Source of the DNA: Xenophilus arseniciresistens
Lineage (GTDB): Bacteria > Pseudomonadota > Gammaproteobacteria > Burkholderiales > Burkholderiaceae_C
Assembly (NCBI RefSeq): GCF_028023875.1
Contig: NZ_JAQIPB010000002.1
Coordinates: 372,001 to 436,000 of the forward strand
DNA length: 64,000 nt
Reading direction: 5' to 3'
Shown: piece after piece, positions 27,576-35,574 of the stretch
Numbering within the stretch: position 1 is the first letter of the stretch
How the letters are laid out: every line of letters begins with the position of its first letter
The notes under the pieces: generated by a model
Told to the model about the DNA's origin: nothing
What the model saw: only the letters and a program-made list of their open reading frames with translations
The model's database searches: none
Program-made: the position numbers and the translations under genes

Positions 27576-28384
27576 GCGCCTGGCTGCAGGTGGCGCGTGC
27601 GCACGCCCGGCGCCGGCCCGTCGGCCGGCTCGCCCGCGAAGCACTGGGCGATGGCGGTCCACTGCTGTGCGCCCTCGCCGGCCCATTGCAGCGCGGTGTC
27701 GTCGCGGTGGCGCCGCTGCGTGACCAGCAGCGCGAAGTCGATGGCCGGGCCGCGCACATGGTCGGTGGCCGAGGGCTCGCCCCAGGTCCACAGCTCGCCT
27801 TCGGGCGATTGCAGTTCCACGTAGGGCGCAGGCTGCGGCGGCTGCCGCTTGCGGTTCACGAATGTCCAGCCATAGGTGCTCACGCCCAGGTGCGTGATGT
27901 GGCGCAGACCCGGGCTGGCGCCGCGCGTGCGGCCCAGCCGGTCCCAGATGTCCTGGCCGTGGGCCCAGGTTTCCATCAAGCGCGCGGTGGCGAAGGAGCG
28001 CGCGCTCATGCTGGGGCCGTACCAGAGCAGGCGTGCCTTCGGGTCCAGCGGTCGCAGCGCGGCCACCAGCGCCTCGAAGCGCTGGCGCCACAGGGCCAGC
28101 AGCGCGGGGCCGTCGAGCCCGGCGAAGGTGTCGCGCGCCACGGCGCTGATCTCGCGGCCGCGGGCCATCTCGGCCGCCAGGGCCTGGGCGCCGGCCGTGA
28201 AGCCCTCGGGGTCGGTGGCCGAAAGCAGCGCCGTCTGGTCGAAGTAGCACAGATGCGCAATCTCGTCCCAGGGCGTCCAGCCATAGAAGTCGGTGCGCAG
28301 CTGCCATTGCTCTGGCGTGAGCGTGGCGCACAGATCGGCCAGCGCACGGTATTCGCCGAGCAGGTCGTTGCAGGTCTTGTCCAT
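27572..28384 (-). CDS. TIGR03084-type DinB/maleylpyruvate-isomerase-like metal-binding protein
   Basis: A 270-residue helical protein. The N-terminal half looks like the mycothiol-dependent maleylpyruvate isomerase/DinB four-helix domain: LLGEYRALADLCATLTPEQW, then WDEIAHLCYFDQ with a His, and LMETWAHGQDIWDRLG with a second His. Three such histidines hold a metal in the fold. Its C-terminal half carries HITHLGVSTYGWTFVNR and LWTWGEP. I know the family as TIGR03084, whose reaction is undefined. It is coupled to the following gene and lies in the acyl-CoA operon, so it probably handles an intermediate of that pathway. Confidence 0.8.
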   Translation of the reverse strand: MDKTCNDLLGEYRALADLCATLTPEQWQLRTDFYGWTPWDEIAHLCYFDQTALLSATDPEGFTAGAQALAAEMARGREISAVARDTFAGLDGPALLALWRQRFEALVAALRPLDPKARLLWYGPSMSARSFATARLMETWAHGQDIWDRLGRTRGASPGLRHITHLGVSTYGWTFVNRKRQPPQPAPYVELQSPEGELWTWGEPSATDHVRGPAIDFALLVTQRRHRDDTALQWAGEGAQQWTAIAQCFAGEPADGPAPGVRTRHLQPGA

Positions 28385-28400
28385 CTCAGTGGCGCCCGGC

Positions 28401-28470
28401 CGCCCGAAGGCACTGAGGCACCCCCTCGGGGGGCAGCGGACCTCGCGAAGCGGGGGAGCGTGGGGGTAGT
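28401..28470. repeat. GC-rich intergenic hairpin element (REP-like)
   Basis: The gap between the TIGR03084-like gene and the acyl-CoA dehydrogenase holds two compact hairpins: CCCCC-TC-GGGGG at 28421-28432 and CCTCGC-GAA-GCGGGG at 28441-28455, followed by GGAGCGTGGGGG. I have seen this combination of a C/G-run hairpin, GCAGCG, and GGAGCGTGGGGG as a common dispersed intergenic element in Comamonadaceae genomes. It may weaken or punctuate transcription of the long minus-strand run. Only one copy is clearly present in the window. Confidence 0.5.
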
Positions 28471-28518
28471 TTCATTTCAGGGTCTCCGTGGTTTTCTTTC
28501 TTCGTGCTCCAGGCGGTG

Positions 28519-29688
28519 CTACAGCCCGAGCTGCCGCGCCGTCAGGTCCTTCATGATCTCTTCCGAGCCGCCGCCGATCATCATCACCTTCACTTCCCGG
28601 TAGATGCGCTCGCTCCTGGTGCCGCGCATGAAGCCCATGCCGCCCAGGATCTGCACGGCCTGGTCGGCGCAGAACTGCATGGCCTGCGTGGCCAGCACCT
28701 TGGCCATGCAGGTGCGCGCCACCAGTTGCGCGGGGTCGCCCAGTTGGTGCTCTACGCGGTAGGCCAGCTCGTAGACCTGGCCGCGCGCGGCGTTGATGCG
28801 CATGGCCATGTCCACCAGCTTGTGGCGGATCACCTGGCGCTCGATCAGCGGCTGGCCGAAGGTCTGGCGCTCGCGCGCCCAGTCCACGGCCTCGTTGAGG
28901 CAGACCTCGGCATAGCTGCAGGCCGAGGCCGACATGCTCAGCCGCTCGGCGTTGAAGTTGGTCATGAAGACCTTGAAGCCCGCGTTCTCCTCGCCCAGCA
29001 GGTTGGCCACGGGCACGCGCACCTTGTCGAAGCGCAGGTGGGCCGTGTCTGAAGCCCACCAGCCCATCTTCTGCAGCGGCGTGCGCGTGAGGCCGGGCGC
29101 GTCGCCTTCGACCAGCAGCGCCGAGATGCCGTTGGCGCCCTTGCTGGCGGGGTCGGTGCGCACGGCCACCGTGATGTAGTCGGCGCGCATGCCCGAGGTG
29201 ATGAAAACCTTCTCGCCGTCGAGCACGTAGTGGTCGCCATCGCGCACGGCCGTGGTCTTGAGCGCGGCCACGTCCGAGCCGCCACCCGGCTCGGTCACGG
29301 CCAGGGCCGAGATCTTCTCGCCCGCCAGCACGGGCGGGATCACGCGCTCGCGCAGCGCCGCGCTGCCAAAACGCGCCACCGGCGGCAGGCCGATGCTGTG
29401 CGACATCGCCGAGGCCGAAACGCCGCCGCCGCCCGTGCGCGCCAGCTCCTCGGCCACGACGATGTGGAAGAACAGGTCGGCCGGCGTGCCGCCATAGGCC
29501 TCGTCGTAGCCCAGGCCCAGCACGCCAAGCTGGGCCAGCTTGCCGTACAGCTCGCGCGGGAAGGTTTCTGCCTCGTCCCAGGCAATGACATGGGGCGTGA
29601 TCTCGCGCGCGGCAAAGGCGCGCAGCGAGGCGCGGAACTCCTCGTGTTCGGGCGTGAAGTAGTGGGGAAGCGGCGTGATGTCGATCAT
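28519..29688 (-). CDS. Acyl-CoA dehydrogenase
   Basis: A 389-residue FAD dehydrogenase. It has ALAVTEPGGGSDVAALKTTA (substrate and FAD binding), FITSGMRADYITVAVRT, the flavin-side motif AVQILGGMGFMRG, and MIGGGSEEIMKDL, whose first Glu is the usual catalytic base. I chose ATG 29688 (MIDITPLPHYF) over a start 33 bases upstream because the extra residues are not conserved-looking. It heads the atu-like minus-strand run, separated from the next gene by the hairpin element. It is clearly distinct from the AtuD-like enzyme and could act on a later chain-shortened intermediate. Confidence 0.92.
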   Translation of the reverse strand: MIDITPLPHYFTPEHEEFRASLRAFAAREITPHVIAWDEAETFPRELYGKLAQLGVLGLGYDEAYGGTPADLFFHIVVAEELARTGGGGVSASAMSHSIGLPPVARFGSAALRERVIPPVLAGEKISALAVTEPGGGSDVAALKTTAVRDGDHYVLDGEKVFITSGMRADYITVAVRTDPASKGANGISALLVEGDAPGLTRTPLQKMGWWASDTAHLRFDKVRVPVANLLGEENAGFKVFMTNFNAERLSMSASACSYAEVCLNEAVDWARERQTFGQPLIERQVIRHKLVDMAMRINAARGQVYELAYRVEHQLGDPAQLVARTCMAKVLATQAMQFCADQAVQILGGMGFMRGTRSERIYREVKVMMIGGGSEEIMKDLTARQLGL

Positions 29689-29747
29689 GGTGAATGCCAG
29701 GCGCGCCAGCAGCGCGCGCAAAGAATGAAATACGGGCAGTGCCCAGC

Positions 29748-30464
29748 CTAGGGGGAGGGGCGCGCGCTGTCTTGCGGCATCTGGCTGCTGTGGCGCAGCG
29801 CCTGCAGCAGCCGGGCCGCGTCCACGCCGCCTTGCAGGCTGCCCACGCAGGGCACGCCTGGCCAGTCAGCAGCCTGCGGCGGCGCGCCCGCGCCGAGCCA
29901 GCCCGCCACGGGCAGGCCCTGCGGCAGGGCTGCATCGCAGGGCGGCTCGTGCGCCGCGCGCACCAGCAGCAACGGCAACGCCAGCTGCGCCAGCAGTTGC
30001 CCGGCGCGCAGTTCGGGCCCCAGGCGCGCCTGCAGGCCGCCCAGCCCCATCAGCACCAGCGCATCGACCCAGGTGCACAGCACGGCCTGGGCATCGCGGA
30101 TCACCTCCACGTCGATGGCCGTGTGCATGCACGCGGCAGCCGCGCCCAGGTCGGCCGCAGGCGGCAGGCGATAAGGGCACAGCGCGGCCTCGGGCAGCCG
30201 GAAGCTGCCGGCTGCCGCCAAACGCCCCAGCGGCGCGCTGGCCCAGCGGCCCGTGGGCTGCGGGTCGCCGCGGATCGCGGGCGTGCCCAGCGCCACGCTC
30301 AGGCCCTGGGCGCGCAGCGCGCGGGCCACGGCCAGCGCGGCTTCCTCCTCATGTGCGCCATGGGCCACGCCGCTGACCACGCAGGCCAGCGGCGCCTGGG
30401 GGCCGCGCGCACGCACCGGTTGGGTCGCTGGTGCGCCGATGGCACCCGCAGAAAAAAGACGCAT
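29748..30464 (-). CDS. BioD-like protein lacking the P-loop (diverged dethiobiotin-synthetase relative)
   Basis: A 238-residue protein. Several segments follow the order of dethiobiotin synthetase (BioD): a first strand and loop VVSGVAHGAHEEEA followed by ALRAQGLSVALGTP, then CPYRLPPAADLGAA, AIDVEVIRDA, VLMGLGGLQARLGPE, and LALPLLLVRAAH before a GLPVAGWLG strand. In BioD the first loop is a P-loop (GTDTxVGKT); here the glycine-lysine-threonine is replaced by HEE, so ATP hydrolysis is unlikely. It is divergent from the AtuA-family gene and next to a biotin-dependent carboxylase operon. The relationship is my reading of sparse motifs and its function is unknown. Confidence 0.55.
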   Translation of the reverse strand: MRLFSAGAIGAPATQPVRARGPQAPLACVVSGVAHGAHEEEAALAVARALRAQGLSVALGTPAIRGDPQPTGRWASAPLGRLAAAGSFRLPEAALCPYRLPPAADLGAAAACMHTAIDVEVIRDAQAVLCTWVDALVLMGLGGLQARLGPELRAGQLLAQLALPLLLVRAAHEPPCDAALPQGLPVAGWLGAGAPPQAADWPGVPCVGSLQGGVDAARLLQALRHSSQMPQDSARPSP

Positions 30465-30674
30465 GCGGCCATGCTGGGCGACTGTCCCTCAGGCGTCTTG
30501 CGCGAACCGGCTGTGCCGCCGCGCGCGGCAGGGTGCAGCGCGGCGCGCGCGCAGCCACAACGCGCAAGCCGCGCCCGCGGGCCGCTGCTAGTCTGGCCCG
30601 CAGGCATTCCTTCTTTTTCTTCTGTTCGGGCGGCCACATCGCGCCGCCTGCTCGCGCATTCGGAGACACAACGC

Positions 30675-32468
30675 ATGACAGCAAACTCAGACAAGGTGGT
30701 TCGCATCGGCGGCGCATCAGGTTTCTGGGGCGACAGCGCCCTGGGGGCGCCGCAGCTCGTGAACTCGGGCCAGATCGACTACCTGGTGTTCGATTACCTG
30801 GCCGAGACCACCATGGCCATCATGGCCGCCGCGCGGCTGAAGAAGCCCGAGATGGGCTACGCCACCGACTTCGTCGACGTGGCGATGAAGGCGGTGCTGC
30901 CTGAAGTGATGAAGCGCGGCATCAAGGTGCTGGCCAATGCGGGCGGCATCAACCCGCAGGGCTGTGCGGCGGCGCTGAAGGCGCTGGCTGAATCGATGCA
31001 GCTGAACCCGCGCATCGCGATCGTCGAGGGCGACGACGTGAGCGCGCTGATGCCCGCGCTGCGCGAGGGCGGCGCCACCGACATGTTCAGCGGCGAGCCC
31101 CTGCCGGCCAAGGTGCTCAGCGCCAACGCCTACCTGGGCGCCCTGCCCGTGGCCAAGGCCCTGGCCGAGGGAGCCGACATCGTGATCACCGGCCGCGGCG
31201 TGGACAGCGCCGTGACGCTGGGCCCGCTGATCCACGAGTTCGGCTGGACACCCGGGCAGCACGACGCGCTGGCCGGCGGCAGCCTGGCGGGCCACATCAT
31301 CGAATGCGGCTGCCAGGCCACGGGCGGGCTGCACACCGACTGGGAGGCCGTGCCCGACTGGCCCAACATCGGCTACCCCATCATCGACTGCCGCGCCGAC
31401 GGCAGCTTCGACGTGCGCAAGGCCGAAGGCACGGGCGGCGCCATCCTGCGCGCGGCCATCGCCGAGCAGATGCTGTATGAGATCGGCGACCCCGGGTCTT
31501 ACCTGCTGCCCGACGTGAGCTGCGACTTCCGCGAGGTGGTCATCGAGCAGATCGATGCGCACCGCGTGCGCGTGAGCGGCGCGCGCGGGCGCGCACCGAG
31601 CGGCCAGTACAAGGTCTCGGCCACGGCCATGGACGGCTGGCGCGCCGCGGGTGCGATGGTGATCGTGGGCATCGACGCCGCGCGCAAGGCGCAGCGCACG
31701 GGCGAATCCATCCTGGCGCGCTGCCGCCAGATGCTCCGGCAGCAGGGCCTGGCCGATTTCACGCAGGCCCAAGTGGCGCTGCTGGGTGCCGAAACGCTCT
31801 ACGGCCCGCACAGCCGTGCGCAGGCCGCGCGCGAAGTGATGGTGCGCGTGACCGTGAACCACCCCGACAAGCAGGCGCTGGCCATCTTCGCGCGCGAGAT
31901 CGCGCCGGCCGGCACCTCCTGGTCGCCGGGCACCACGGGGCCGGGCCTGGCGCGGCCCAGCGCCTCCCCGCACATCAAGCCCTTCGCCTTCCTGCTGGAC
32001 AAAGGGCGCGTGCCGGTGCGCGTGAGCATGGGCGAGCAGCACTGGGCCGTGGAGATTCCCGCGGGCGGCGCCGTGAGCGCGGCACCCGCCCTGCCCGCGC
32101 CCGCGCCCGCGCCCTGGCAGGACGATGGCGGGCCGCAGGTCGAGGTGCCGCTGGTGCGCCTGGCCTGGGCGCGCAGCGGGGACAAGGGCAACCTCTCGAA
32201 CATCGGCGTGATCGCGCGCCGGCCCGAATGGCTGCCGCTGCTGTGGGCGCGGCTCACGCCCGAGGCTGTGCAGGCCTGGTTCGCACACCTGGTGCACGGG
32301 CGCGTGGAGCGCTTCCACCTGCCCGGCATCCACGCCATGAACTTCGTGATGCACGACGCGCTGGACGGCGGCGGCCCGGCGTCCACGCGCATGGACCCGC
32401 TGGGCAAGGGCATGGGGCAGATCCTGCTGGACATGCCGGTGCGCGTGCCGGCCGCATGGATGTCATGA
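30675..32468 (+). CDS. atuA: AtuA-family protein (DUF1446, acyclic terpene utilisation)
   Basis: A 597-residue soluble protein. The N-terminal 450 residues are the DUF1446 domain: RIGGASGFWGDSALGAPQL, DYLAETTMAIMA, VLANAGGINPQGCAAAL, and ADIVITGRGVDSAVTLGPLIHEFGW. The C-terminal 110 residues form the small domain found behind DUF1446 in AtuA, with VPLVRLAWARSGDKGNLSNIG, after an Ala/Pro linker. AtuA is essential for growth on citronellol-type terpenes in pseudomonads, but its reaction is not known. GGAG sits 9 bases before ATG 30675, and the stop overlaps the following ligase gene (ATGA). Its presence is the best single argument that this island is atu-like. Confidence 0.92.
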   Translation: MTANSDKVVRIGGASGFWGDSALGAPQLVNSGQIDYLVFDYLAETTMAIMAAARLKKPEMGYATDFVDVAMKAVLPEVMKRGIKVLANAGGINPQGCAAALKALAESMQLNPRIAIVEGDDVSALMPALREGGATDMFSGEPLPAKVLSANAYLGALPVAKALAEGADIVITGRGVDSAVTLGPLIHEFGWTPGQHDALAGGSLAGHIIECGCQATGGLHTDWEAVPDWPNIGYPIIDCRADGSFDVRKAEGTGGAILRAAIAEQMLYEIGDPGSYLLPDVSCDFREVVIEQIDAHRVRVSGARGRAPSGQYKVSATAMDGWRAAGAMVIVGIDAARKAQRTGESILARCRQMLRQQGLADFTQAQVALLGAETLYGPHSRAQAAREVMVRVTVNHPDKQALAIFAREIAPAGTSWSPGTTGPGLARPSASPHIKPFAFLLDKGRVPVRVSMGEQHWAVEIPAGGAVSAAPALPAPAPAPWQDDGGPQVEVPLVRLAWARSGDKGNLSNIGVIARRPEWLPLLWARLTPEAVQAWFAHLVHGRVERFHLPGIHAMNFVMHDALDGGGPASTRMDPLGKGMGQILLDMPVRVPAAWMS

Positions 32469-34003
32469 ACGTCTACACGCTGTTCCTCAACCGCGCGCGG
32501 GCCTGGCCGGCGCGCGTGGCGCTGGTGCATGAGGGCCGGCCCATGCGCTATGACGAGCTGGCGCGCAGCGCCGGGCGCACGGCCCGCGCGCTGGCCGCGC
32601 AGGGCCTGCGACCCGGCGACCGCGTGGCGCTGCTGTCGGAAAACCGCGCCGAATACGTGCAGCTGCTGCTGGGCGCTGCGGCGCTGGGCGTGATCGTGGC
32701 CTGCCAGAACTGGCGCCAGTCGCCCACCGAGCTGCGCCACTGCATCACGCTGGTCAGGCCGCAACTGGTGATCTGCTCGGCGCGCTTTGCGCCGCTGCTG
32801 GCCGATGCGCGCGTGGACGCACTGGTGAATGGCGAGGTACCGGTGCTGAACCTGGACCAGGGGCACGAAGCCTGGCTGCAGCAGGGCCAGCGCGCGGGCG
32901 ATGTGCCGCTGGGCCAGGCCGATGCCGAAGCCGGCCTGTTCATCCTCTACACCAGCGGCACCACGGGCCTGCCCAAGGGCGCGCTGATCAGCCACCGCGC
33001 CAGCATGGCACGCGCCTGCATCGCTGCGCTGGACCAGCTTCTGGTGCCGGGCGATGCCTTCATCGCGTGGACGCCCATGTTCCACATGCTGGCCACCGAT
33101 TCGACGCTCACCACCCTGCTGGGCGGCGGCACGGTCTTCATCCTCGACGGGCTGGATCTGCCGGCCCTCCGGCACCTCGTGCAGACCGAGCGCATCGGCC
33201 ACCTCGTGGTCATCCCGGGCATGGTGGACAAGGCCATCGAGGCTTTCAGCGCACCCGGTTTTTCGGTGAAGGGCGTGCGCGGCGTAGGCTGCATGGCCGA
33301 CCTGGTGCCGCCAGCGCAGATCGAGGCCATCACGCGCCTGGTGCAGGCACCCTTTCTCAACTCCTTCGGCGCCACCGAGACCGGCTCGGCGCCGGCCAGC
33401 GCGGGCCTGCTGGCGCCGGGGCAGCCGGTGCATGACCTGTCCAAGCGGCAAAGCTCGCTGTGCCTGATCCGGCTGGTGGACGACGAGGGCAGCGAGGTCG
33501 GCCCCGACCAGCCCGGCGAAATGCAGGTCAGCGGGCCGGGCCTGTTCAGCGGCTACTGCGACTACCAGGCCCATGCCGACGGCGGCGCACGCCTGCGCCA
33601 GGGCGACTGGTTCGCCATGGGCGACATGTTCACGCGCAGCGCCGACGGCCTGCTGCACTACGTGGACCGCAAGAAGTACCTGATCAAGTCCGGCGGCGAA
33701 AACATCTACCCGGCCGAGATCGAACGCGTGCTCGGCACCCTGCCCGGCGTGGCCGATGCGGTGGTGATCCGCCAGCCGGATGCGCAATGGGGCGAGGTGC
33801 CCGTGGCCTACGTGGTGGCGGCCGATCCCGCGCTGGACGCGGCCACCCTGATCGCGCGCTGCCGCGGCCAGATCGCCGGCTACAAGCTGCCCAGGGAGGT
33901 GGTCTTCGTGCGGGCCGACGAACTGCCGCGCAACGCCACCGGCAAGGTGCAGCGCAACCTGCTGGAGGCCGCGCATGCGCGGCGGCGCGCGGGTGGGCCC
34001 TGA
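32465..34003 (+). CDS. AMP-forming acyl-CoA ligase coupled to AtuA
   Basis: A 512-residue ANL ligase. LYTSGTTGLPKGALISH is the P-loop, followed by WTPMFHMLATD (gate), LNSFGATETGSAP, WFAMGDMFTRSADGLLHYVDRKKYLIKSGGENIYPAE (hinge) and NATGKVQRNLL with the catalytic Lys. The start overlaps the AtuA stop, so both are made from one message. It is the third ligase of the island and might activate a different acid, or the same one under another regulator. Its stop codon is the first triplet of the ten-copy heptamer repeat. Confidence 0.92.
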   Translation: MNVYTLFLNRARAWPARVALVHEGRPMRYDELARSAGRTARALAAQGLRPGDRVALLSENRAEYVQLLLGAAALGVIVACQNWRQSPTELRHCITLVRPQLVICSARFAPLLADARVDALVNGEVPVLNLDQGHEAWLQQGQRAGDVPLGQADAEAGLFILYTSGTTGLPKGALISHRASMARACIAALDQLLVPGDAFIAWTPMFHMLATDSTLTTLLGGGTVFILDGLDLPALRHLVQTERIGHLVVIPGMVDKAIEAFSAPGFSVKGVRGVGCMADLVPPAQIEAITRLVQAPFLNSFGATETGSAPASAGLLAPGQPVHDLSKRQSSLCLIRLVDDEGSEVGPDQPGEMQVSGPGLFSGYCDYQAHADGGARLRQGDWFAMGDMFTRSADGLLHYVDRKKYLIKSGGENIYPAEIERVLGTLPGVADAVVIRQPDAQWGEVPVAYVVAADPALDAATLIARCRGQIAGYKLPREVVFVRADELPRNATGKVQRNLLEAAHARRRAGGP

Positions 34004-34070
34004 GCCCTGAGCCCTGAGCGCTGAGCGCTGAGCGCTGAGCCCTGAGCGCTGAGCGCTGAGCGCTGAGCGC
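34001..34070 (+). repeat. Ten tandem copies of a 7-bp unit, TGAGC(C/G)C
   Basis: Ten heptamers with no interruption; copies 1, 2 and 6 read TGAGCCC and the other seven TGAGCGC. The first copy supplies the stop codon of the acyl-CoA ligase. The array lies between that gene and the receptor at 34127, so copy-number change by slippage would alter spacing and RNA folding, not the protein. Each unit carries a TGA, so read-through is blocked in all three frames. Confidence 0.95.
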
Positions 34071-34126
34071 CATCCGTCGTCCACTCGCATTTTTGTTTCA
34101 CCCAAAAAAGAACCGGAGACATCGCC

Positions 34127-35401
34127 ATGAAGCACAAGCCATCCCTTTCCAGAAAACCCCGCTTTCGGCTGCAGCGCAGCGTGCTGGCCGCCCTGCTCAT
34201 CGGCACCGCGGCCGGCGCGGCAATGGCCGAGAAGGTGCGCATCGCCTACATCGACCCGCTCTCGGGCCCCTTCGCCGAAACCGGCATCAACGTGCTGCGC
34301 AGCTGGCAGTTGGTGGCCGAGATCGCCAACCGCGAGAACTGGGCGCCGGGCCACAGCTTCGAGGTGGTGGGCTTCGACAACAAGGCCAATCCGCAGGAAT
34401 CGCTGGCCATGCTCAAGTCGGCCAGCGACAACGGCTTTCGCTACATCGCGCAGGGCTTCGGCTCGGGCTCCGCGCTGGCGCTGGTGGACGCGCTGAACAA
34501 GCACAACCAGCGCAACCCGGGCAAGGAGATCGTGTACTTCAACACCTCGGCCGGCGACCCCGACCTGACGGGTGCCAAATGCAGCTTCTGGCACTTCAGC
34601 CTGGACTCCAACGCCGACGTGAAGATGAACGCCATGGCCGAGCTGATCGCCAGCAACAAGGCCATCAAGCGCGTGTACCTGCTCAACCCCAACTACGCAC
34701 TGGGCCAGCAGGTCTCGCGTGCGGCCAAGGAGCAGTTGCCGGCCAAGCGCGCCGACATCGAAATCGTGGGTGACGACCTGCACCCCTTCGGCCAGGTCAA
34801 GGACTTCGCGCCCTACGTCGCCAAGGTGGCGGCCGCCAAACCCGACATCGTGATCACGGCCAGCGCCGGCGCCGACCTGGCGCTGCTGCTCAAGTCCAGC
34901 CGCGACTACAACCTCGCACCGCCCATCTACACCTACTACGCCGTCGCGCCGGGCATGGCCGTGTCGATGGGCGCGGGCGCCGCCGGGAAGGTTCGCGCCA
35001 TGCCCTACTGGCACGCCAACGACGGCAACGCCGCCAGCGACGCGGTGGTCGAAGCCTTCAGGGCCAAGTTCAACGACGACTACTTCGTCTCCACCACCTA
35101 CACCGGCATGCGCCTGCTGGCCCAGGGCATCGTCAAGGCCCGCTCCACCGACCCGACCCAGGTGGCCTTCGCCATGGAAGACATGCAGGTGGACAGCCTC
35201 AACGGCAAGGTCACGCTGCGCAAGGCCGACCACCAGGTGCTGCAGCCCCTGTTCGCCGTGACCTGGGCCAAGGCCGGCGGCACCGGCATGCGCTACGACC
35301 TGGGCAAGACCGGCCACGGCTGGCGCACCGACGAGCGCCTGCCGGCCGAAAAGGTCACCCTGCCCACCACCTGCAGCATGAAGCGGCCCAGCGCGAGCTG
35401 A
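34127..35401 (+). CDS. ABC-transporter periplasmic receptor, branched-chain amino acid (LivK) type
   Basis: A 424-residue type-I periplasmic binding protein with a long basic n-region and a signal peptide ending at AAMA-EK. It continues with VRIAYIDPLSGPFAETGINVLRSW, FNTSAGDPDLTGAKCSFWHF, VYLLNPNYALGQQ and ITASAGADLALLLKSS. No LivHMGF permease or ATPase genes are nearby, so it must use a transporter encoded elsewhere. It follows the AtuA-ligase pair and may bind the compound degraded by this island. GGAG lies 8 bases upstream of the ATG. Confidence 0.92.
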   Translation: MKHKPSLSRKPRFRLQRSVLAALLIGTAAGAAMAEKVRIAYIDPLSGPFAETGINVLRSWQLVAEIANRENWAPGHSFEVVGFDNKANPQESLAMLKSASDNGFRYIAQGFGSGSALALVDALNKHNQRNPGKEIVYFNTSAGDPDLTGAKCSFWHFSLDSNADVKMNAMAELIASNKAIKRVYLLNPNYALGQQVSRAAKEQLPAKRADIEIVGDDLHPFGQVKDFAPYVAKVAAAKPDIVITASAGADLALLLKSSRDYNLAPPIYTYYAVAPGMAVSMGAGAAGKVRAMPYWHANDGNAASDAVVEAFRAKFNDDYFVSTTYTGMRLLAQGIVKARSTDPTQVAFAMEDMQVDSLNGKVTLRKADHQVLQPLFAVTWAKAGGTGMRYDLGKTGHGWRTDERLPAEKVTLPTTCSMKRPSAS

Positions 35402-35436
35402 GCCTGAGCGGCAGCCTGGGTCCGGGAGATCGGGCA

Positions 35437-35453
35437 CTGCCGCATCACGGCAG
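35437..35453. terminator. Small hairpin after the LivK-type gene
   Basis: CTGCCG and CGGCAG enclose a five-base loop (CATCA), 36 bases after the stop. No U-run follows, so termination strength is doubtful. It may act together with the larger hairpin at 35485-35521. Confidence 0.35.
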
Positions 35454-35484
35454 CTCTACCGGCAAGCGCAACGAAGCACTCAGG

Positions 35485-35521
35485 GCACCCAAGGAGCTGG
35501 CTCAGCCAGCTCTCTGGGTGC
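35485..35521. terminator. Long hairpin between convergent genes
   Basis: A 17-base arm GCACCCAAGGAGCTGGC pairs with GCCAGCTCTCTGGGTGC across a TCA loop, with two mismatches. It lies between the convergent LivK-type receptor and AraC-type genes and is a plausible bidirectional transcription stop, although neither side has a run of T. Confidence 0.5.
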
Positions 35522-35574
35522 GTCCGCTTCGCGCAGCAGAAGGGGGTAGCTGCGAGCGGCCTGGGGCTTGCCTC

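Noticed and set aside
28401-28470. Insertion sequence end or transposon remnant at the GC-rich hairpins.
   Set aside because: No transposase or target duplication; the pattern fits a short dispersed intergenic element.
34001-34126. Continuation of a minus-strand reading frame across the heptamer repeat (LSAQRSALSAQ-type peptide).
   Set aside because: It only translates the tandem repeat and shows no start or domain support.
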